This document shows positions 10,013 through 20,521 of a stretch of DNA of 64,000 bases, in pieces. The stretch is from Pseudomonas sp. B21-028. Its GTDB lineage: Bacteria > Pseudomonadota > Gammaproteobacteria > Pseudomonadales > Pseudomonadaceae. A program made the translations under genes and the position numbers. The stretch is from positions 5,394,001-5,458,000 of the forward strand of contig NZ_CP087184.1 of NCBI RefSeq assembly GCF_024749045.1, written 5' to 3'. The notes under the pieces were generated by a model that worked only from the letters and a program-made list of their open reading frames with translations, searched no databases and was not told the DNA's origin. Numbering within the stretch: position 1 is the stretch's first letter; each line of letters starts with the position of its first letter.

Positions 10013-10030
10013 TACTGTCTCGCTATAAAT

Positions 10031-10060
10031 AAAAAGCCTCCAACTGATGGAGGCTTTTTT
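10031..10060 (+). terminator. Rho-independent terminator of mqo
   Basis: AAAAAGCCTCCA-ACTGA-TGGAGGCTTTTTT: 6-7 base G+C stem flanked by A and T runs, so it can work in both directions. Confidence 0.93.
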
Positions 10061-10145
10061 ATGGGGCTTCACGCTGAACTTGACGCGTGTTTCGCCAGAA
10101 GGCGGTCAAGCGCCCCGAAAGGCGTTTAAATCCACTCTTGCACGT

Positions 10146-10433
10146 TCAGCCGCGCGCCTTGTTGAACAACTCGATGTATTCCTCGGCATTGCGCTGATCC
10201 CGGATCAACGCAACGAAATCGTTACCGTGCTCATCCTTGCCATTGAGGTCATAGCCGGCTTCGACGAAGAAGGTCAGGAAACGCGCGAAATCATCGACCC
10301 GCAGGCCACGGTAGCCCTTGATCAGTTTGTGCAACGACGGCGGAGTGGCATCGGCCGGTTCGAAATTGAGGAACAGCTTGATCTGTTCATCGCCAATCTC
10401 GTCACCAATCACTTGTTTTTTGTCTTTACGCAT
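10146..10433 (-). CDS. PA4642-like conserved hypothetical protein
   Basis: 95 residues from the ATG at 10433 (MRKDKKQVIGDEIGDEQIKL); the open frame extends upstream, but this start gives the conserved N-terminus. The sequence contains LHKLIKGYRGLRVDDFARFLTFFVEAGYD (quoted in parts: LHKLIKGYRGLRVDD, FARFLTFFVEAGYD) and DEHGNDFVALI, matching a small cytosolic Pseudomonas family found next to mqoB. Function unknown. Lies 61 bases downstream of the periplasmic protein gene at 10495 on the same strand. Confidence 0.75.
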   Translation of the reverse strand: MRKDKKQVIGDEIGDEQIKLFLNFEPADATPPSLHKLIKGYRGLRVDDFARFLTFFVEAGYDLNGKDEHGNDFVALIRDQRNAEEYIELFNKARG

Positions 10434-10494
10434 TGCCGGCTCCAACTCGCACAGTTCACGGGGCGGGCAGTTTACCCCCGGCAGGCCCCGCGGC

Positions 10495-10980
10495 TCAACG
10501 CGGGCGTACCGCTCCGGTGTGCAGATCGGCCCAGACATGGCCGTTGGCATAGCTGAGAAACTGTACATACACCGTGTCGTTGCGCAGCAGATCGATGACC
10601 GCCTGATAATGCGCCTGTGGATAAGACAGGGTCAGGGTCTTGCTCGTCTCGTCGAAAACCGGCTTTTTCAGGCTCTTGCTTTCGCCATCGAAATTGAGGA
10701 TCACCTGATTGATAGTGGCGCCCTTGTTCAGCGGCTTGCCTTTGAGGCGTACCAGCAGCGGCGAAGTCACCGGTATCGGCTGCTGGTTGGACTGACGCTG
10801 ATTGCCCAGTACCACCGAGTACTCGGTGACTTGCAGCAGTTGCTGCTGTTCGGGTTGTTCCTGGCGTACCGTAAGGTCGTCGGGCGGCAGGAACTGACTG
10901 TGCATCGGCGCGGCCACGGCCACCAGCGGCAGGCTGGAAATCAGAAGCAAGGCGGCACGGCGGCGGATCGATACAGTCAT
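10495..10980 (-). CDS. Exported hypothetical protein
   Basis: 161 residues from the ATG at 10980. Residues 1-23 (MTVSIRRRAALLLISSLPLV then AVA) form a Sec signal peptide with an AVA-A cleavage site, so the product is periplasmic. The mature part is Gln-rich early on (RQEQPEQQQLLQVTEYSVVL) and ends with a VIDLLRNDTVYVQFLSY segment of predicted beta character. I do not recognise a characterised family. Probably co-transcribed with the PA4642-like gene and divergent from the SulP transporter. Confidence 0.65.
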   Translation of the reverse strand: MTVSIRRRAALLLISSLPLVAVAAPMHSQFLPPDDLTVRQEQPEQQQLLQVTEYSVVLGNQRQSNQQPIPVTSPLLVRLKGKPLNKGATINQVILNFDGESKSLKKPVFDETSKTLTLSYPQAHYQAVIDLLRNDTVYVQFLSYANGHVWADLHTGAVRPR

Positions 10981-11165
10981 GACAGGCTCCGGGATCTTGG
11001 CCCGGCACTCTAGCATGAGCATGGTCGGTAAAAATAAGCGATCCGGGTCAATACATCCGCGCAACGACCACGGCATACTCTAGAGCCATCAGCCTGACAC
11101 TACACAAGACTCCCTGTGGCGAGGGGAACTCGATTTTTTTGCCCGTTCATTTTGAGGGAGTACCC

Positions 11166-12890
11166 ATGTCCTTCTCCGCCCCACCTCTATTCGCCGCCTG
11201 GCGCCAAAGCTGGCGGGCCGGTTATACCCTTGAACGCCTGCGGGGCGATCTGGTGGCCGGGCTGACGGTCGGGATCATCGCCATCCCCCTGGCGATGGCC
11301 TTGGCAATCGCGGTGGGGGTACCGCCGCAGCACGGCCTGTACACGGTACTGGTGGCCGCACCGCTGATTGCCTTGACCGGCGGCTCGCGTTTCAACGTGA
11401 GCGGGCCGACCGCGGCATTCGTGGTGATCCTGCTGCCCATCACCCAGCAGTACGGGCTAGGTGGCCTGCTGCTGTGCACGATGCTCGCCGGTTTGATTCT
11501 GATCGTTTTGGGATTGATGCGCGCCGGGCGGTTGATCCAGTACATCCCCTATCCGGTCATCCTCGGTTTCACCGCCGGCATCGGCGTGGTCATCGCCACC
11601 CTGCAACTGAAGGATCTATTGGGCCTGACGACTGCCGGCCAGGCCCGACACTACATCGAACAACTGGGCGAGCTGATCGTGGCACTGCCGGGGGCCCACC
11701 TCGGTGATAGCCTCATCGGAGTCGCGTGCCTGGCGGTCCTGATTATCTGGCCGCGCTGGGTACCGCGGGTGCCAGGCCACCTGGTCGCCCTGCTGCTCGG
11801 GGCACTGCTGGGGTGGGTGCTGGAACGCGGCGGGTGGCCAGTGGCAACGCTGGGAGAACGCTTCAGTTATGTGGTCGATGGCATCAGCCACCCGGGAATT
11901 CCACCGTTCCTGCCGAGCTTCGACTGGCCCTGGAATCTTCCTGACAGCCAGGGGCGGCCATTGGCGCTGTCCTACGATTTGATCCGACAACTACTGGGCC
12001 CCGCCTTCGCCATCGCCATGCTCGGCGCCATCGAGTCGCTGTTATGCGCCGTGGTGGCGGACGGCATGACCGGCAGCAAGCACGATCCCAACGCAGAGCT
12101 GATGGGCCAGGGCCTGGGCAACCTGGTGGCGCCGCTGTTCGGCGGCATCACCGCCACCGCCGCGATTGCCCGCAGCGCCACCAACGTGCGCAGCGGCGCG
12201 TCTTCGCCCTTGGCATCGATTATCCACAGCCTGGTGGTGCTGGCGGCGATCGTGCTGTTGGCGCCGCTGTTCAGCTACCTGCCCATGGCCGCGCTGGCGG
12301 CGCTGCTGGTGATGGTCGCCTGGAACATGAGCGAAGCCGGGCACGTGCTGCACACCCTGCGCATCGCCCCGCGCAGCGATGTGCTGGTGCTGCTGACCTG
12401 CCTGGGCCTGACAGTGCTGTTCGACATGGTCCTGGCGGTCTCCGTCGGCCTGTTGCTGGCGGCCGGCTTGTTCATCAAACGCATGAGCGAGCTGACCGAC
12501 AGCGCCGAACTGCCGCGGCACTTTCACCAGGCATTGCTGGATATGCCCGAGCATGTACGGTGCTACGGGATTCGCGGCCCGCTGTTCTTCGGTGCGGCAG
12601 AAAAAGCCCTGGGGGTGCTGCGCCGGTTCGATCCGGGAGTCCGCGTCGTGGTGGTGGAAATGAGCGCCGTGCCGATACTCGACATGACCGCACTGGCGGC
12701 GTTTGAAAATATCCTGAAGGACTACCGCAAGCACGGTATCGGCCTGATCCTGGTAGCGACCGCGCCGCGGGTGCGCCTGAAGCTGCGCCGCGCCGGCATC
12801 CATCGCGAGCAGCGTCAACTGGCGTATGTGCAGACCCTGGAGCAGGCGCGGATCAAGAGCGAGCATTGGCTTAAGGCCGGCCCTGCCTGA
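11166..12890 (+). CDS. dauA: SulP-family anion transporter, DauA-like (C4-dicarboxylate)
   Basis: 574 residues from the ATG at 11166, preceded by GAGGGAG. Residues about 20-440 hold the multi-helix SulP core, with the signatures DLVAGLTVGIIAIPLAMALA and SRFNVSGPTAAFVVILLPIT; these closely resemble E. coli DauA (YchM) as I recall it. A C-terminal STAS domain spans about 455-560 (VVVEMSAVPILDMTALAAFE). In E. coli DauA carries succinate and other C4-dicarboxylates at acidic pH, which would fit proximity to mqo, but sulfate or bicarbonate transport is possible in this superfamily. Inner membrane. A REP pair follows. Confidence 0.85.
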   Translation: MSFSAPPLFAAWRQSWRAGYTLERLRGDLVAGLTVGIIAIPLAMALAIAVGVPPQHGLYTVLVAAPLIALTGGSRFNVSGPTAAFVVILLPITQQYGLGGLLLCTMLAGLILIVLGLMRAGRLIQYIPYPVILGFTAGIGVVIATLQLKDLLGLTTAGQARHYIEQLGELIVALPGAHLGDSLIGVACLAVLIIWPRWVPRVPGHLVALLLGALLGWVLERGGWPVATLGERFSYVVDGISHPGIPPFLPSFDWPWNLPDSQGRPLALSYDLIRQLLGPAFAIAMLGAIESLLCAVVADGMTGSKHDPNAELMGQGLGNLVAPLFGGITATAAIARSATNVRSGASSPLASIIHSLVVLAAIVLLAPLFSYLPMAALAALLVMVAWNMSEAGHVLHTLRIAPRSDVLVLLTCLGLTVLFDMVLAVSVGLLLAAGLFIKRMSELTDSAELPRHFHQALLDMPEHVRCYGIRGPLFFGAAEKALGVLRRFDPGVRVVVVEMSAVPILDMTALAAFENILKDYRKHGIGLILVATAPRVRLKLRRAGIHREQRQLAYVQTLEQARIKSEHWLKAGPA

Positions 12891-12909
12891 ATTGTGGCAA
12901 GGGGATCTG

Positions 12910-13002
12910 TTGTGGGAGCAAGGCTTGCCCCGCGACGAAGGCGACGCCGTCTCTCAGAAATCGAAGCGCCTGTTTCGCGAGCAAGCTTTGCGCCCACACA
13001 AT
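12910..13002. repeat. REP pair (degenerate)
   Basis: TTGTGGGAGCAAGGCTTGCC...CGCGACGAAG and the inverted TTTCGCGAGCAAGCTTTGCG...CCCACACAA. Several mismatches between the arms suggest an older copy. Confidence 0.8.
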
Positions 13003-13015
13003 CCTTAACCGGCGC

Positions 13016-13489
13016 TCAATCGAACTGAGCACGCATCCAGGCCTGGTACTCAGCCACACCCGGCTCGCCTTCCCGGGGTGCCCAGTGGGCCTGTTCACCT
13101 TCGCCCACGGGCCGGTAAGGACCGGCCTTGCACTCGAACATCAGGCTGTCGGCTTCCAGCACCACCAGGCCGTGATACACGCCGGCCGGCAGGTCGACGC
13201 CGAGGCAATCGCCTCCGGCCTGGAGAATCCGCTTGTCCGTCACCGCACCGGCGTCGTCGAAGATCAACACTCCCAACCGGCCCCTGAGCACCAGCAGGGT
13301 TTCCGCCTTGTCGGCACTGAGGTGACGATGGGGCGGAATGTACGTGGACGGTTGCAACCCCACCGCCATGCGATGGCAGGGCTCGTCCATCTGATGGAAG
13401 TTGTGGTGCTGCCGCCCGCGAGGGCTGGTCGCGGCTTTCTCGGCCAGCTCAGCGAACAGTGTCTGATCCAGGAAGCCAGGCCGAGTCAT
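13016..13489 (-). CDS. WbuC-family cupin metalloprotein
   Basis: 157 residues with a single cupin barrel: PPHRHLSADKAETLLVLRG supplies the metal-binding H, H and E pattern, and GVYHGLVVLEADS the second histidine. In other bacteria WbuC occurs in O-antigen clusters, but here it follows hpt with 3 bases between, so it is translated from the hpt transcript. Substrate unknown. Product cytosolic, no signal peptide. Confidence 0.82.
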   Translation of the reverse strand: MTRPGFLDQTLFAELAEKAATSPRGRQHHNFHQMDEPCHRMAVGLQPSTYIPPHRHLSADKAETLLVLRGRLGVLIFDDAGAVTDKRILQAGGDCLGVDLPAGVYHGLVVLEADSLMFECKAGPYRPVGEGEQAHWAPREGEPGVAEYQAWMRAQFD

Positions 13490-13492
13490 CGA

Positions 13493-14050
13493 TCACATAC
13501 CCTTGACGGCGAAAATACCGTTGGCGTTGCGCCAGTAACCCTTGTAGTCCATGCCATAGCCGAAGATATAGCGGTCGATGCACGGCAGGCCGACGAAATC
13601 GGCCTTCAGGTCGGGACGGGCTTTGCGATCATGGTCCTTGTCGATCAGCACGGCGGTGTGCACGGCACGGGCGCCGGCATGCCGGCAGAAGTCGATGATC
13701 GCGCCCAGGGTGTGCCCTTCGTCGAGGATGTCGTCGATGACCAATACATCGCGGTCGATGAACGAGACTTCCGGCTTGGCTTTCCAGAACAGGTCGCCGC
13801 CGCTGGTTTCGTTGCGATAACGGGTGGCATGCAGGTACGACGCCTCCAACGGGAAGTTCAGGTAGGTCAGCAGCTTGCCAGAGAAGATCAGCCCGCCGTT
13901 CATGACACAGAACACCACCGGGTTGGAATCGGCCAGTTGGTCGTTGATTTGCGCACCGACCCGGGCAATGGCCGCTTCGACTTCGGCTTCGGTGTACAGG
14001 CAGTCAGCCTCCGCCATGATTTGACGGATATGTTCGAGATCAGCGGACAT
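13493..14050 (-). CDS. hpt: Hypoxanthine-guanine phosphoribosyltransferase
   Basis: 185 residues from the ATG at 14050 (MSADLEHIRQIMAEADCLYT); the open frame runs further upstream without a proper start. It salvages hypoxanthine/guanine with PRPP to IMP/GMP. The PRPP loop is VLVIDDILDEGHTLGAI (acidic DD pair, about residues 104-120). Divergent from upp, so purine and pyrimidine salvage share one intergenic promoter region (14051-14212). The next gene, wbuC, starts 3 bases after the stop. Confidence 0.95.
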   Translation of the reverse strand: MSADLEHIRQIMAEADCLYTEAEVEAAIARVGAQINDQLADSNPVVFCVMNGGLIFSGKLLTYLNFPLEASYLHATRYRNETSGGDLFWKAKPEVSFIDRDVLVIDDILDEGHTLGAIIDFCRHAGARAVHTAVLIDKDHDRKARPDLKADFVGLPCIDRYIFGYGMDYKGYWRNANGIFAVKGM

Positions 14051-14212
14051 GTCGCTCTCCAGGGGTGGCAGGTCGGAAAAGCGGGCAAAGGTACGCATCC
14101 CGCCCGGCCAGATCAAGGGTTTGTGGACTAACGTTCTGTATTGTCTATAGGACAAGCCTTCGGGATAGATTAATCTAGCCCGGTTTTTTTGCCCGCCGCC
14201 GGAGCCTTCCCC

Positions 14213-14851
14213 ATGCCCATTCTCGAGATCCGCCATCCGCTGATCAGACACAAACTCGGCCTGATGCGCCGCGCCGATATCAGCACGAAGAACTTCCGCG
14301 AGCTCGCCCAGGAAGTCGGTGCGCTGCTCACCTACGAAGCCACCAAGGACCTGCCGCTGGAATCCTACGAGATCGACGGCTGGGCCGGTGCGGTCCAGGT
14401 GGAAAAAATCGCCGGCAAGAAGATCACCGTGGTACCGATCCTGCGCGCCGGCATCGGCATGCTCGAGGGCGTGCTGAGCCTGATCCCGGGTGCCAAGGTC
14501 AGCGCCGTGGGCGTGGCTCGCAACGAAGAAACGCTGCAGGCCCACACCTACCTGGAAAAACTGGTGCCGGAAATCGACGAGCGCCTGGCCATGATCATCG
14601 ACCCGATGCTCGCCACCGGCGGTTCCATGGTCGCCACCATCGACCTGCTGAAAAAGGCCGGTTGCCGCGACATCCGCGCCATGGTCCTGGTTGCCGCCCC
14701 AGAAGGCATCAAGGTGGTCCAGGACGCTCACCCGGACGTGACTATCTATACCGCTTCCATCGACCAGAAACTCAACGAGCACGGCTACATCATCCCGGGC
14801 CTGGGCGATGCCGGCGACAAGATCTTCGGCACCAAGCAGAAGGACGCCTGA
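14213..14851 (+). CDS. upp: Uracil phosphoribosyltransferase
   Basis: 212 residues, standard length, from the ATG at 14213 with a GGAG site. It makes UMP from uracil and PRPP. Signature segments: [16 protein letters not shown] and the PRPP motif [17 protein letters not shown], and the C-terminal uracil-binding [17 protein letters not shown]. Two bases separate its TGA from the uraA ATG, so uptake and phosphoribosylation of uracil are coupled in one operon. Confidence 0.97.
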   Translation: MPILEIRHPLIRHKLGLMRRADISTKNFRELAQEVGALLTYEATKDLPLESYEIDGWAGAVQVEKIAGKKITVVPILRAGIGMLEGVLSLIPGAKVSAVGVARNEETLQAHTYLEKLVPEIDERLAMIIDPMLATGGSMVATIDLLKKAGCRDIRAMVLVAAPEGIKVVQDAHPDVTIYTASIDQKLNEHGYIIPGLGDAGDKIFGTKQKDA

Positions 14852-14853
14852 GC

Positions 14854-16128
14854 ATGCAGGACGAGTTCAACGATCCGCTCTGGCGCCAGGTGCTGTCCGG
14901 CGCACAGATGCTGTTCGTCGCCTTCGGCGCCCTGGTGCTGATGCCGCTGATCACCGGGCTGGACCCGAACGTCGCGCTGTTTACCGCAGGTCTGGGAACG
15001 ATCCTGTTCCAGATCGTCACCGGGCGGCAGGTGCCGGTGTTCCTGGCGTCGAGCTTTGCCTTCATCACCCCGATCATCCTCGCCAAGGGCCAGTTCGGCC
15101 TCGCGGCGACCATGGGCGGCGTGATGGCGGCGGGTTTCGTCTACACCTTCCTGGGCCTGGCCGTGAAGATCAAGGGCACCGGTTTCATCGACCGGTTGCT
15201 GCCGCCAGTGGTCATCGGCCCGGTGATCATCTCCATCGGCCTGGCGATGGCGCCGATAGCCGCGAACATGGCGATGGGCAAGGCCGGCGACGGCACCGAA
15301 CTGATCCACTACCAGACCGCAATGATGATTTCGATGCCGGCCCTGCTCACCACGCTGATTGTCGCGGTGTTCGGCAAAGGCATCTTCCGTCTGGTGCCGA
15401 TCATTTCCGGCGTGCTGGTGGGCTTCGCCATGGCGTTTTTCTTCGGCGTGGTGGACACCGCCAAGATCGCCGCCGCACCGTGGTTCGCCCTGCCGGCCTT
15501 CACCGCCCCCGCGTTCAACTGGCAGGCGATCCTGTTCATCGTGCCGGTGGCCCTGGCCCCGGCCATCGAGCACATCGGCGGAGTGATTGCGGTGGGCAGC
15601 GTGACCGGTCGCGACTACCTGAAAAAGCCCGGCCTGCACCGGACCCTGCTCGGTGACGGCATCGCCACCACCGCGGCCGGTCTGTTTGGCGGTCCGCCCA
15701 ATACCACCTACGCCGAAGTCACCGGCGCGGTGATGCTGACCAAGAACTACAACCCGAAAATCATGACCTGGGCGGCGATCTTTGCCATCGCCCTGGCCTT
15801 CATCGGCAAGTTCGGTGCGCTGCTGCAAAGCATCCCGGTACCGGTCATGGGCGGGATCCTGTGCCTGTTGTTCGGCTCGATTGCGGCGGTGGGCATGAAC
15901 ACCCTGATCCGCCACAAGATCGACCTGGGCGAAGCGCGCAACCTGGTGATCGTTTCGGTGACGCTGGTGTTCGGCATCGGCGGCGTACTGGTGGGGACCG
16001 GCACCGGCCCGGATGACTTCGGCCTCAAAGGCATCGCGCTGTGCGCGGTGGTGGCGATCGGGCTGAACCTGCTGCTGCCGGGTAACGACGGTTGGAAGCA
16101 GAAGAAGGCGGATGAGCCGTTGCTCTGA
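14854..16128 (+). CDS. uraA: Uracil:proton symporter
   Basis: 424 residues, NCS2 (nucleobase-ascorbate) family inner-membrane permease with about 14 hydrophobic segments. The family signature GLFGGPPNTTYAEVTGAV and the substrate-site region with GRQVPVFLASSFAFI are both present. Second gene of upp-uraA. The operon ends in a REP pair before the converging hemH. Confidence 0.95.
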   Translation: MQDEFNDPLWRQVLSGAQMLFVAFGALVLMPLITGLDPNVALFTAGLGTILFQIVTGRQVPVFLASSFAFITPIILAKGQFGLAATMGGVMAAGFVYTFLGLAVKIKGTGFIDRLLPPVVIGPVIISIGLAMAPIAANMAMGKAGDGTELIHYQTAMMISMPALLTTLIVAVFGKGIFRLVPIISGVLVGFAMAFFFGVVDTAKIAAAPWFALPAFTAPAFNWQAILFIVPVALAPAIEHIGGVIAVGSVTGRDYLKKPGLHRTLLGDGIATTAAGLFGGPPNTTYAEVTGAVMLTKNYNPKIMTWAAIFAIALAFIGKFGALLQSIPVPVMGGILCLLFGSIAAVGMNTLIRHKIDLGEARNLVIVSVTLVFGIGGVLVGTGTGPDDFGLKGIALCAVVAIGLNLLLPGNDGWKQKKADEPLL

Positions 16129-16148
16129 GATGTTTGTTGCCTGACATG

Positions 16149-16253
16149 GCCCCATCGCGAGCAGGCTCGCTCCCACAAGGGATCGGTTGTGTACACAGAT
16201 TTTGTAACCAACCTGGATCCCACTGTGGGAGCGAGCCTGCTCGCGATAGGGCC
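16149..16253. repeat. REP pair
   Basis: CCCATCGCGAGCAGGCTCGC...CCCACAAGG and the inverted CTGTGGGAGCGAGCCTGCTC...GCGATAGGG, between the converging uraA and hemH. Confidence 0.9.
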
Positions 16254-16261
16254 CTTGAATG

Positions 16262-17287
16262 TTACAGCGCGATCGGCGCCCGCTCGCACAACGTGCTCAA
16301 CGCCTCGGCCCATTGCGGCTGGTCATTGAGACACGGCACCAACACCAACTCCTCTCCCCCGGCCTCGCGGAACTGCTCGCGCCCGCGATCGCCGATTTCT
16401 TCCAGGGTCTCGATGCAGTCGGCCACGAACGCCGGACACATCACCATCACCTTCTTGACTCCGCTTCTGGCCAATTCTCCCAGGCGTACTTCGGTGTAGG
16501 GTTCGATCCACTTGGCGCGGCCCAGTCGGGACTGGAACGACACCGACCATTGCCCTTCCTTGAGCCCCATCTGCCGGGCGAACAGCTCGGCCGTGCGAAT
16601 GCACTGGGCGCGGTAGCACGTCGCAATGACCTCCGGCGGCGCATTCTTGCAGCAGTCGGCATCCTTGAAGCAATGAAACCCTGTCGGGTCGAGCTTGGTC
16701 AGGTGCCGTTCCGGCAAGCCATGGAAACTCAGCAGCAGATGATCGTAATCCTGCATCAGATAAGGCCTGGCACTGGCAACCAGCGCGTCGAGGTACTCCG
16801 GCTGATCGTAGAACGGCTGGAGAATCGAGAACTGCACGTCGAGCTTCTTGTCTCGCACGACCCGCTTGGCTTCTTCGACCACGGTGGTGACGGTGCTGTC
16901 AGCGAACTGCGGATACAACGGCGCCAGCGTGATCTTCTTGTGCCCCAGGCTCGCCAGACGCACCAGCGCCGACTCAATGGACGGTTCGCCGTAACGCATC
17001 GCCAATTCCACCGGACCCTGGGTCCACTGGGCGGCCATCGCCTGTTGCAGCCGGCGGCTGAGCACCACCAGCGGCGATCCTTCTTCCCACCAGATCGAGG
17101 CATAGGCGTGGGCCGATTGCTCGGGGCGCTTGATCAGGATCAGCGACACCAGCAAACGCCGCACCGCCCATGGCAGGTCGATGACGTACGGGTCCATCAG
17201 GAATTGATTGAGGTAGCGGCGTACATCGGCCACCGAAGTGGAGGCAGGCGAACCCAGATTCACCAGAAGCAACGCGTGATCGGTCAT
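16262..17287 (-). CDS. hemH: Ferrochelatase
   Basis: 341 residues. It inserts Fe2+ into protoporphyrin IX, the last step of heme synthesis, at the cytoplasmic face of the inner membrane. Diagnostic parts: [20 protein letters not shown] start; [20 protein letters not shown] with the catalytic histidine; [18 protein letters not shown]; and [17 protein letters not shown] with the conserved glutamates. Thirteen bases downstream of the TIGR01777 epimerase-like gene on the same strand, so probably co-transcribed. Confidence 0.97.
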   Translation of the reverse strand: MTDHALLLVNLGSPASTSVADVRRYLNQFLMDPYVIDLPWAVRRLLVSLILIKRPEQSAHAYASIWWEEGSPLVVLSRRLQQAMAAQWTQGPVELAMRYGEPSIESALVRLASLGHKKITLAPLYPQFADSTVTTVVEEAKRVVRDKKLDVQFSILQPFYDQPEYLDALVASARPYLMQDYDHLLLSFHGLPERHLTKLDPTGFHCFKDADCCKNAPPEVIATCYRAQCIRTAELFARQMGLKEGQWSVSFQSRLGRAKWIEPYTEVRLGELARSGVKKVMVMCPAFVADCIETLEEIGDRGREQFREAGGEELVLVPCLNDQPQWAEALSTLCERAPIAL

Positions 17288-17300
17288 GCAACGTCCTATT

Positions 17301-18200
17301 TCAGAAGCGGCCGGACAAGTCGTCCAGTGCCGCAGGCAAATCCGTGAACCGGAAAGCGAAACCCGCCGCCTGCAACCGGGCCGGCGTGGCGCGCTGGCCG
17401 CCCAGCAACAGCGATGACAATTCCCCCAGGGCGACTTTCAATACCAGCTCCGGCATCGGCATCACGGCGGGCCGATTCAACACATGTCCCAGGGCCTTGG
17501 CGAAATCGCGGTTACGCACCGGGTTCGGCGCGCAGGCATTATAAGGACCGCTGGCATCATCGCGGTGCAGAAGAAAATCAATCAGGGCGATTTGATCGTC
17601 GATGTGGACCCATGGCATCCATTGCCGACCATTGCCGATACGCCCACCCAGCGCCAGTTTAAAGGGCAATAGCAGCCGCGACAAAAAGCCGCCCTCGGCG
17701 GACAGGACCAGGCCGGTGCGGACCAGTACCACGCGTATGCCCATGGCCTCGGCCCGTTGCGCGGTTTCTTCCCAGGTGATGCACAATTGGCTGGCGAAAT
17801 CTTCGCTGACCGGTCCCGACTCCTCGGTCAATTCCCGTTCGCCACCGTCGCCGTACCAACCCACCGCGGAACCTGAAATCAACACGGCGGGTTTCCGCTC
17901 GCAGCGCTCCAGCCACGCCAGCAGGACCTCGGTCAGGGTGATGCGACTGCTCCACAACAACATCTTGCGTTTATGGGTCCAGGGCCGGTCGGCAATCGGC
18001 GCTCCGGCGAGGTTGACCACCGCGTCCACCGGCTCGTCGATCTCATCGAGCCTGGCGACGCCCCGCACCTGCGTCCCACAGATTTTCGCCACCTCCGCGG
18101 GTCGGCGACTCCATACCGTCAGGTGATGCCCCTGCCCCAACCAGAGGCGGCAGAGCTGACGCCCGATCAAACCAGTACCGCCGGTCAGCAATATGTGCAT
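17301..18200 (-). CDS. TIGR01777 SDR-type epimerase-like protein (YfcH family)
   Basis: 299 residues. An N-terminal Rossmann motif [18 protein letters not shown] binds NAD(P), and [19 protein letters not shown] is typical of the YfcH/SDR39U1 group. A C-terminal DUF1731 segment ([20 protein letters not shown]) completes the family architecture. The physiological substrate is unknown. Upstream of hemH as in related pseudomonads. Confidence 0.88.
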   Translation of the reverse strand: MHILLTGGTGLIGRQLCRLWLGQGHHLTVWSRRPAEVAKICGTQVRGVARLDEIDEPVDAVVNLAGAPIADRPWTHKRKMLLWSSRITLTEVLLAWLERCERKPAVLISGSAVGWYGDGGERELTEESGPVSEDFASQLCITWEETAQRAEAMGIRVVLVRTGLVLSAEGGFLSRLLLPFKLALGGRIGNGRQWMPWVHIDDQIALIDFLLHRDDASGPYNACAPNPVRNRDFAKALGHVLNRPAVMPMPELVLKVALGELSSLLLGGQRATPARLQAAGFAFRFTDLPAALDDLSGRF

Positions 18201-18321
18201 GAGATGTTCCTCGCAGCGCGTTTTACCCGGCCCACTAGTCTATTTTTATAAGCAGGGATTTTTCGTATCGGACAGGGTCTGTGTTTAACAATAGGTCAAC
18301 CTGTCCAAACGCGAACGGTAA

Positions 18322-19383
<1,062 letters not shown>

Positions 19384-19475
19384 ATCGTGTCACCCTGCGC
19401 CACCCGCTGCTGTCGAACGAGACGGCAGCCTGCCCGTGAACAACGCCAGCGACCTCTCCCATCATGCAAACCGGG

Positions 19476-19536
19476 TTGACTTGTACAGCCATGGATCTAT
19501 GATGAAAAAACTATACAAGAAATAACAAATTGTACA
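19476..19536 (+). promoter_or_regulatory. Sigma70 promoter with overlapping TGTACA operator, photolyase operon
   Basis: TTGACT at 19476-19481, 16 bases, TATGAT at 19498-19503. The repeat TTGTACA (19481-19487) overlaps the -35 box. Downstream lie TATACA (19512-19517) and TGTACA (19531-19536), 13 bases apart. The arrangement suits repression by the MerR-family regulator encoded in the same operon. Confidence 0.65.
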
Positions 19537-19558
19537 AGTTTATGCATCAGAGGTCCCC

Positions 19559-20521
19559 ATGTCCGACTCAGCCGCCATCCGCCCGAAAATCGCCGTCAGC
19601 GCTTGCCTCATGGGAGCAGAAGTTCGCTTCAACGGCGGGCACAAGCAATCGCAGTTGTGCAGTCGTCTTCTCGCGGAGCATTTTGATTTCGTGCCGGTCT
19701 GCCCGGAAGTCGCCATCGGCCTGGGCATTCCGCGAGAACCGATCCGGCTGGTGGGCAATCCCGAACGTCCCGAGGTGGTCGGCACGGTGACACGGGACCT
19801 CAACGTGACCCGCCCGTTGGTCGATTACGCGCGGCAAATGGCTGCGGAACTGGACGACATCTGCGGCTACATCTTCATGCAAAAATCGCCGTCATGCGGC
19901 CTGGAGCGGGTCAAGGTCCATGACCATAACGGTGCGTCGCAGCCAGGTGGCGGACGTGGCGTCTATGCCCAGGCATTCTGCGAGCTCCATCCGGACCTGC
20001 CAGTGGAAGAAGACGGCCGCCTCAACGATCCGGTGCTGCGGGAGAATTTCCTCACCCGGGTGTACGCCTACGCCGCCTGGCAAGCGCTGCGCCGCAAGGG
20101 CCTGACCCGGCGCGACCTGATTGCGTTCCACTCGCGCTACAAGTACCTGCTGATGGCCCACAACCCTGTGCAATACAAAGTCCTGGGCAACCTGTTGGGC
20201 AACATGGGCAAGACCGACCCCAACGAGCTGGGCCCGCGATACTTCAGCGCACTGATGGCCGCCCTGAAAAAATGCGCCACCCGCCGCACCCATACCAATG
20301 TGTTGCAGCACCTGAGCGGTTATCTCAAACGCGCCATCGACGCCGAAGACAAACAGGAAGTCCGGCATCTCATCGCCCAGTACCGTCTCGGCATCGTCCC
20401 GCTGGTCGTGCCGCTGACCTTGCTCAAGCATCACCTTCGCCTGCATCCCGATCCCTATCTGGCGCAGCAGGTCTACCTGCAACCGCATCCGGAAAACCTC
20501 AGTTTGCGGAACGCCATCTGA
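19559..20521 (+). CDS. DUF523 (TudS-like) + DUF1722 (YbgA-like) fusion
   Basis: 320 residues. The N-terminal DUF523 domain (about 10-150) has three cysteines in SACLMGAEVRFNGGH, VCPEVAIGLG and QKSPSCGLERVK, which in TudS thiouracil desulfidases ligate a [4Fe-4S] cluster. The C-terminal DUF1722/YbgA domain (about 185-310) includes FHSRYKYLLMAHNPVQYKVLG. In E. coli, YbgA is encoded beside phr. A role in repairing or removing thiolated bases is possible but not shown. First gene of the operon: its TGA shares a base with the ATG of the MerR gene. Confidence 0.88.
   Translation: MSDSAAIRPKIAVSACLMGAEVRFNGGHKQSQLCSRLLAEHFDFVPVCPEVAIGLGIPREPIRLVGNPERPEVVGTVTRDLNVTRPLVDYARQMAAELDDICGYIFMQKSPSCGLERVKVHDHNGASQPGGGRGVYAQAFCELHPDLPVEEDGRLNDPVLRENFLTRVYAYAAWQALRRKGLTRRDLIAFHSRYKYLLMAHNPVQYKVLGNLLGNMGKTDPNELGPRYFSALMAALKKCATRRTHTNVLQHLSGYLKRAIDAEDKQEVRHLIAQYRLGIVPLVVPLTLLKHHLRLHPDPYLAQQVYLQPHPENLSLRNAI

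Noticed and set aside
8327..10072. 581-codon open frame antisense to mqo
   Set aside because: It covers mqo almost exactly, has a His/Gln/Gly-rich composition typical of the opposite strand of G+C-rich genes, and no ribosome site. The same applies to the long frames opposite the chemoreceptors, uraA, dauA, prfA, hemA and ychF.
11112..11127. Single REP half copy before dauA
   Set aside because: One short CCTGTGGCGAGGGGAA match without an inverted partner; too little to list as an element.
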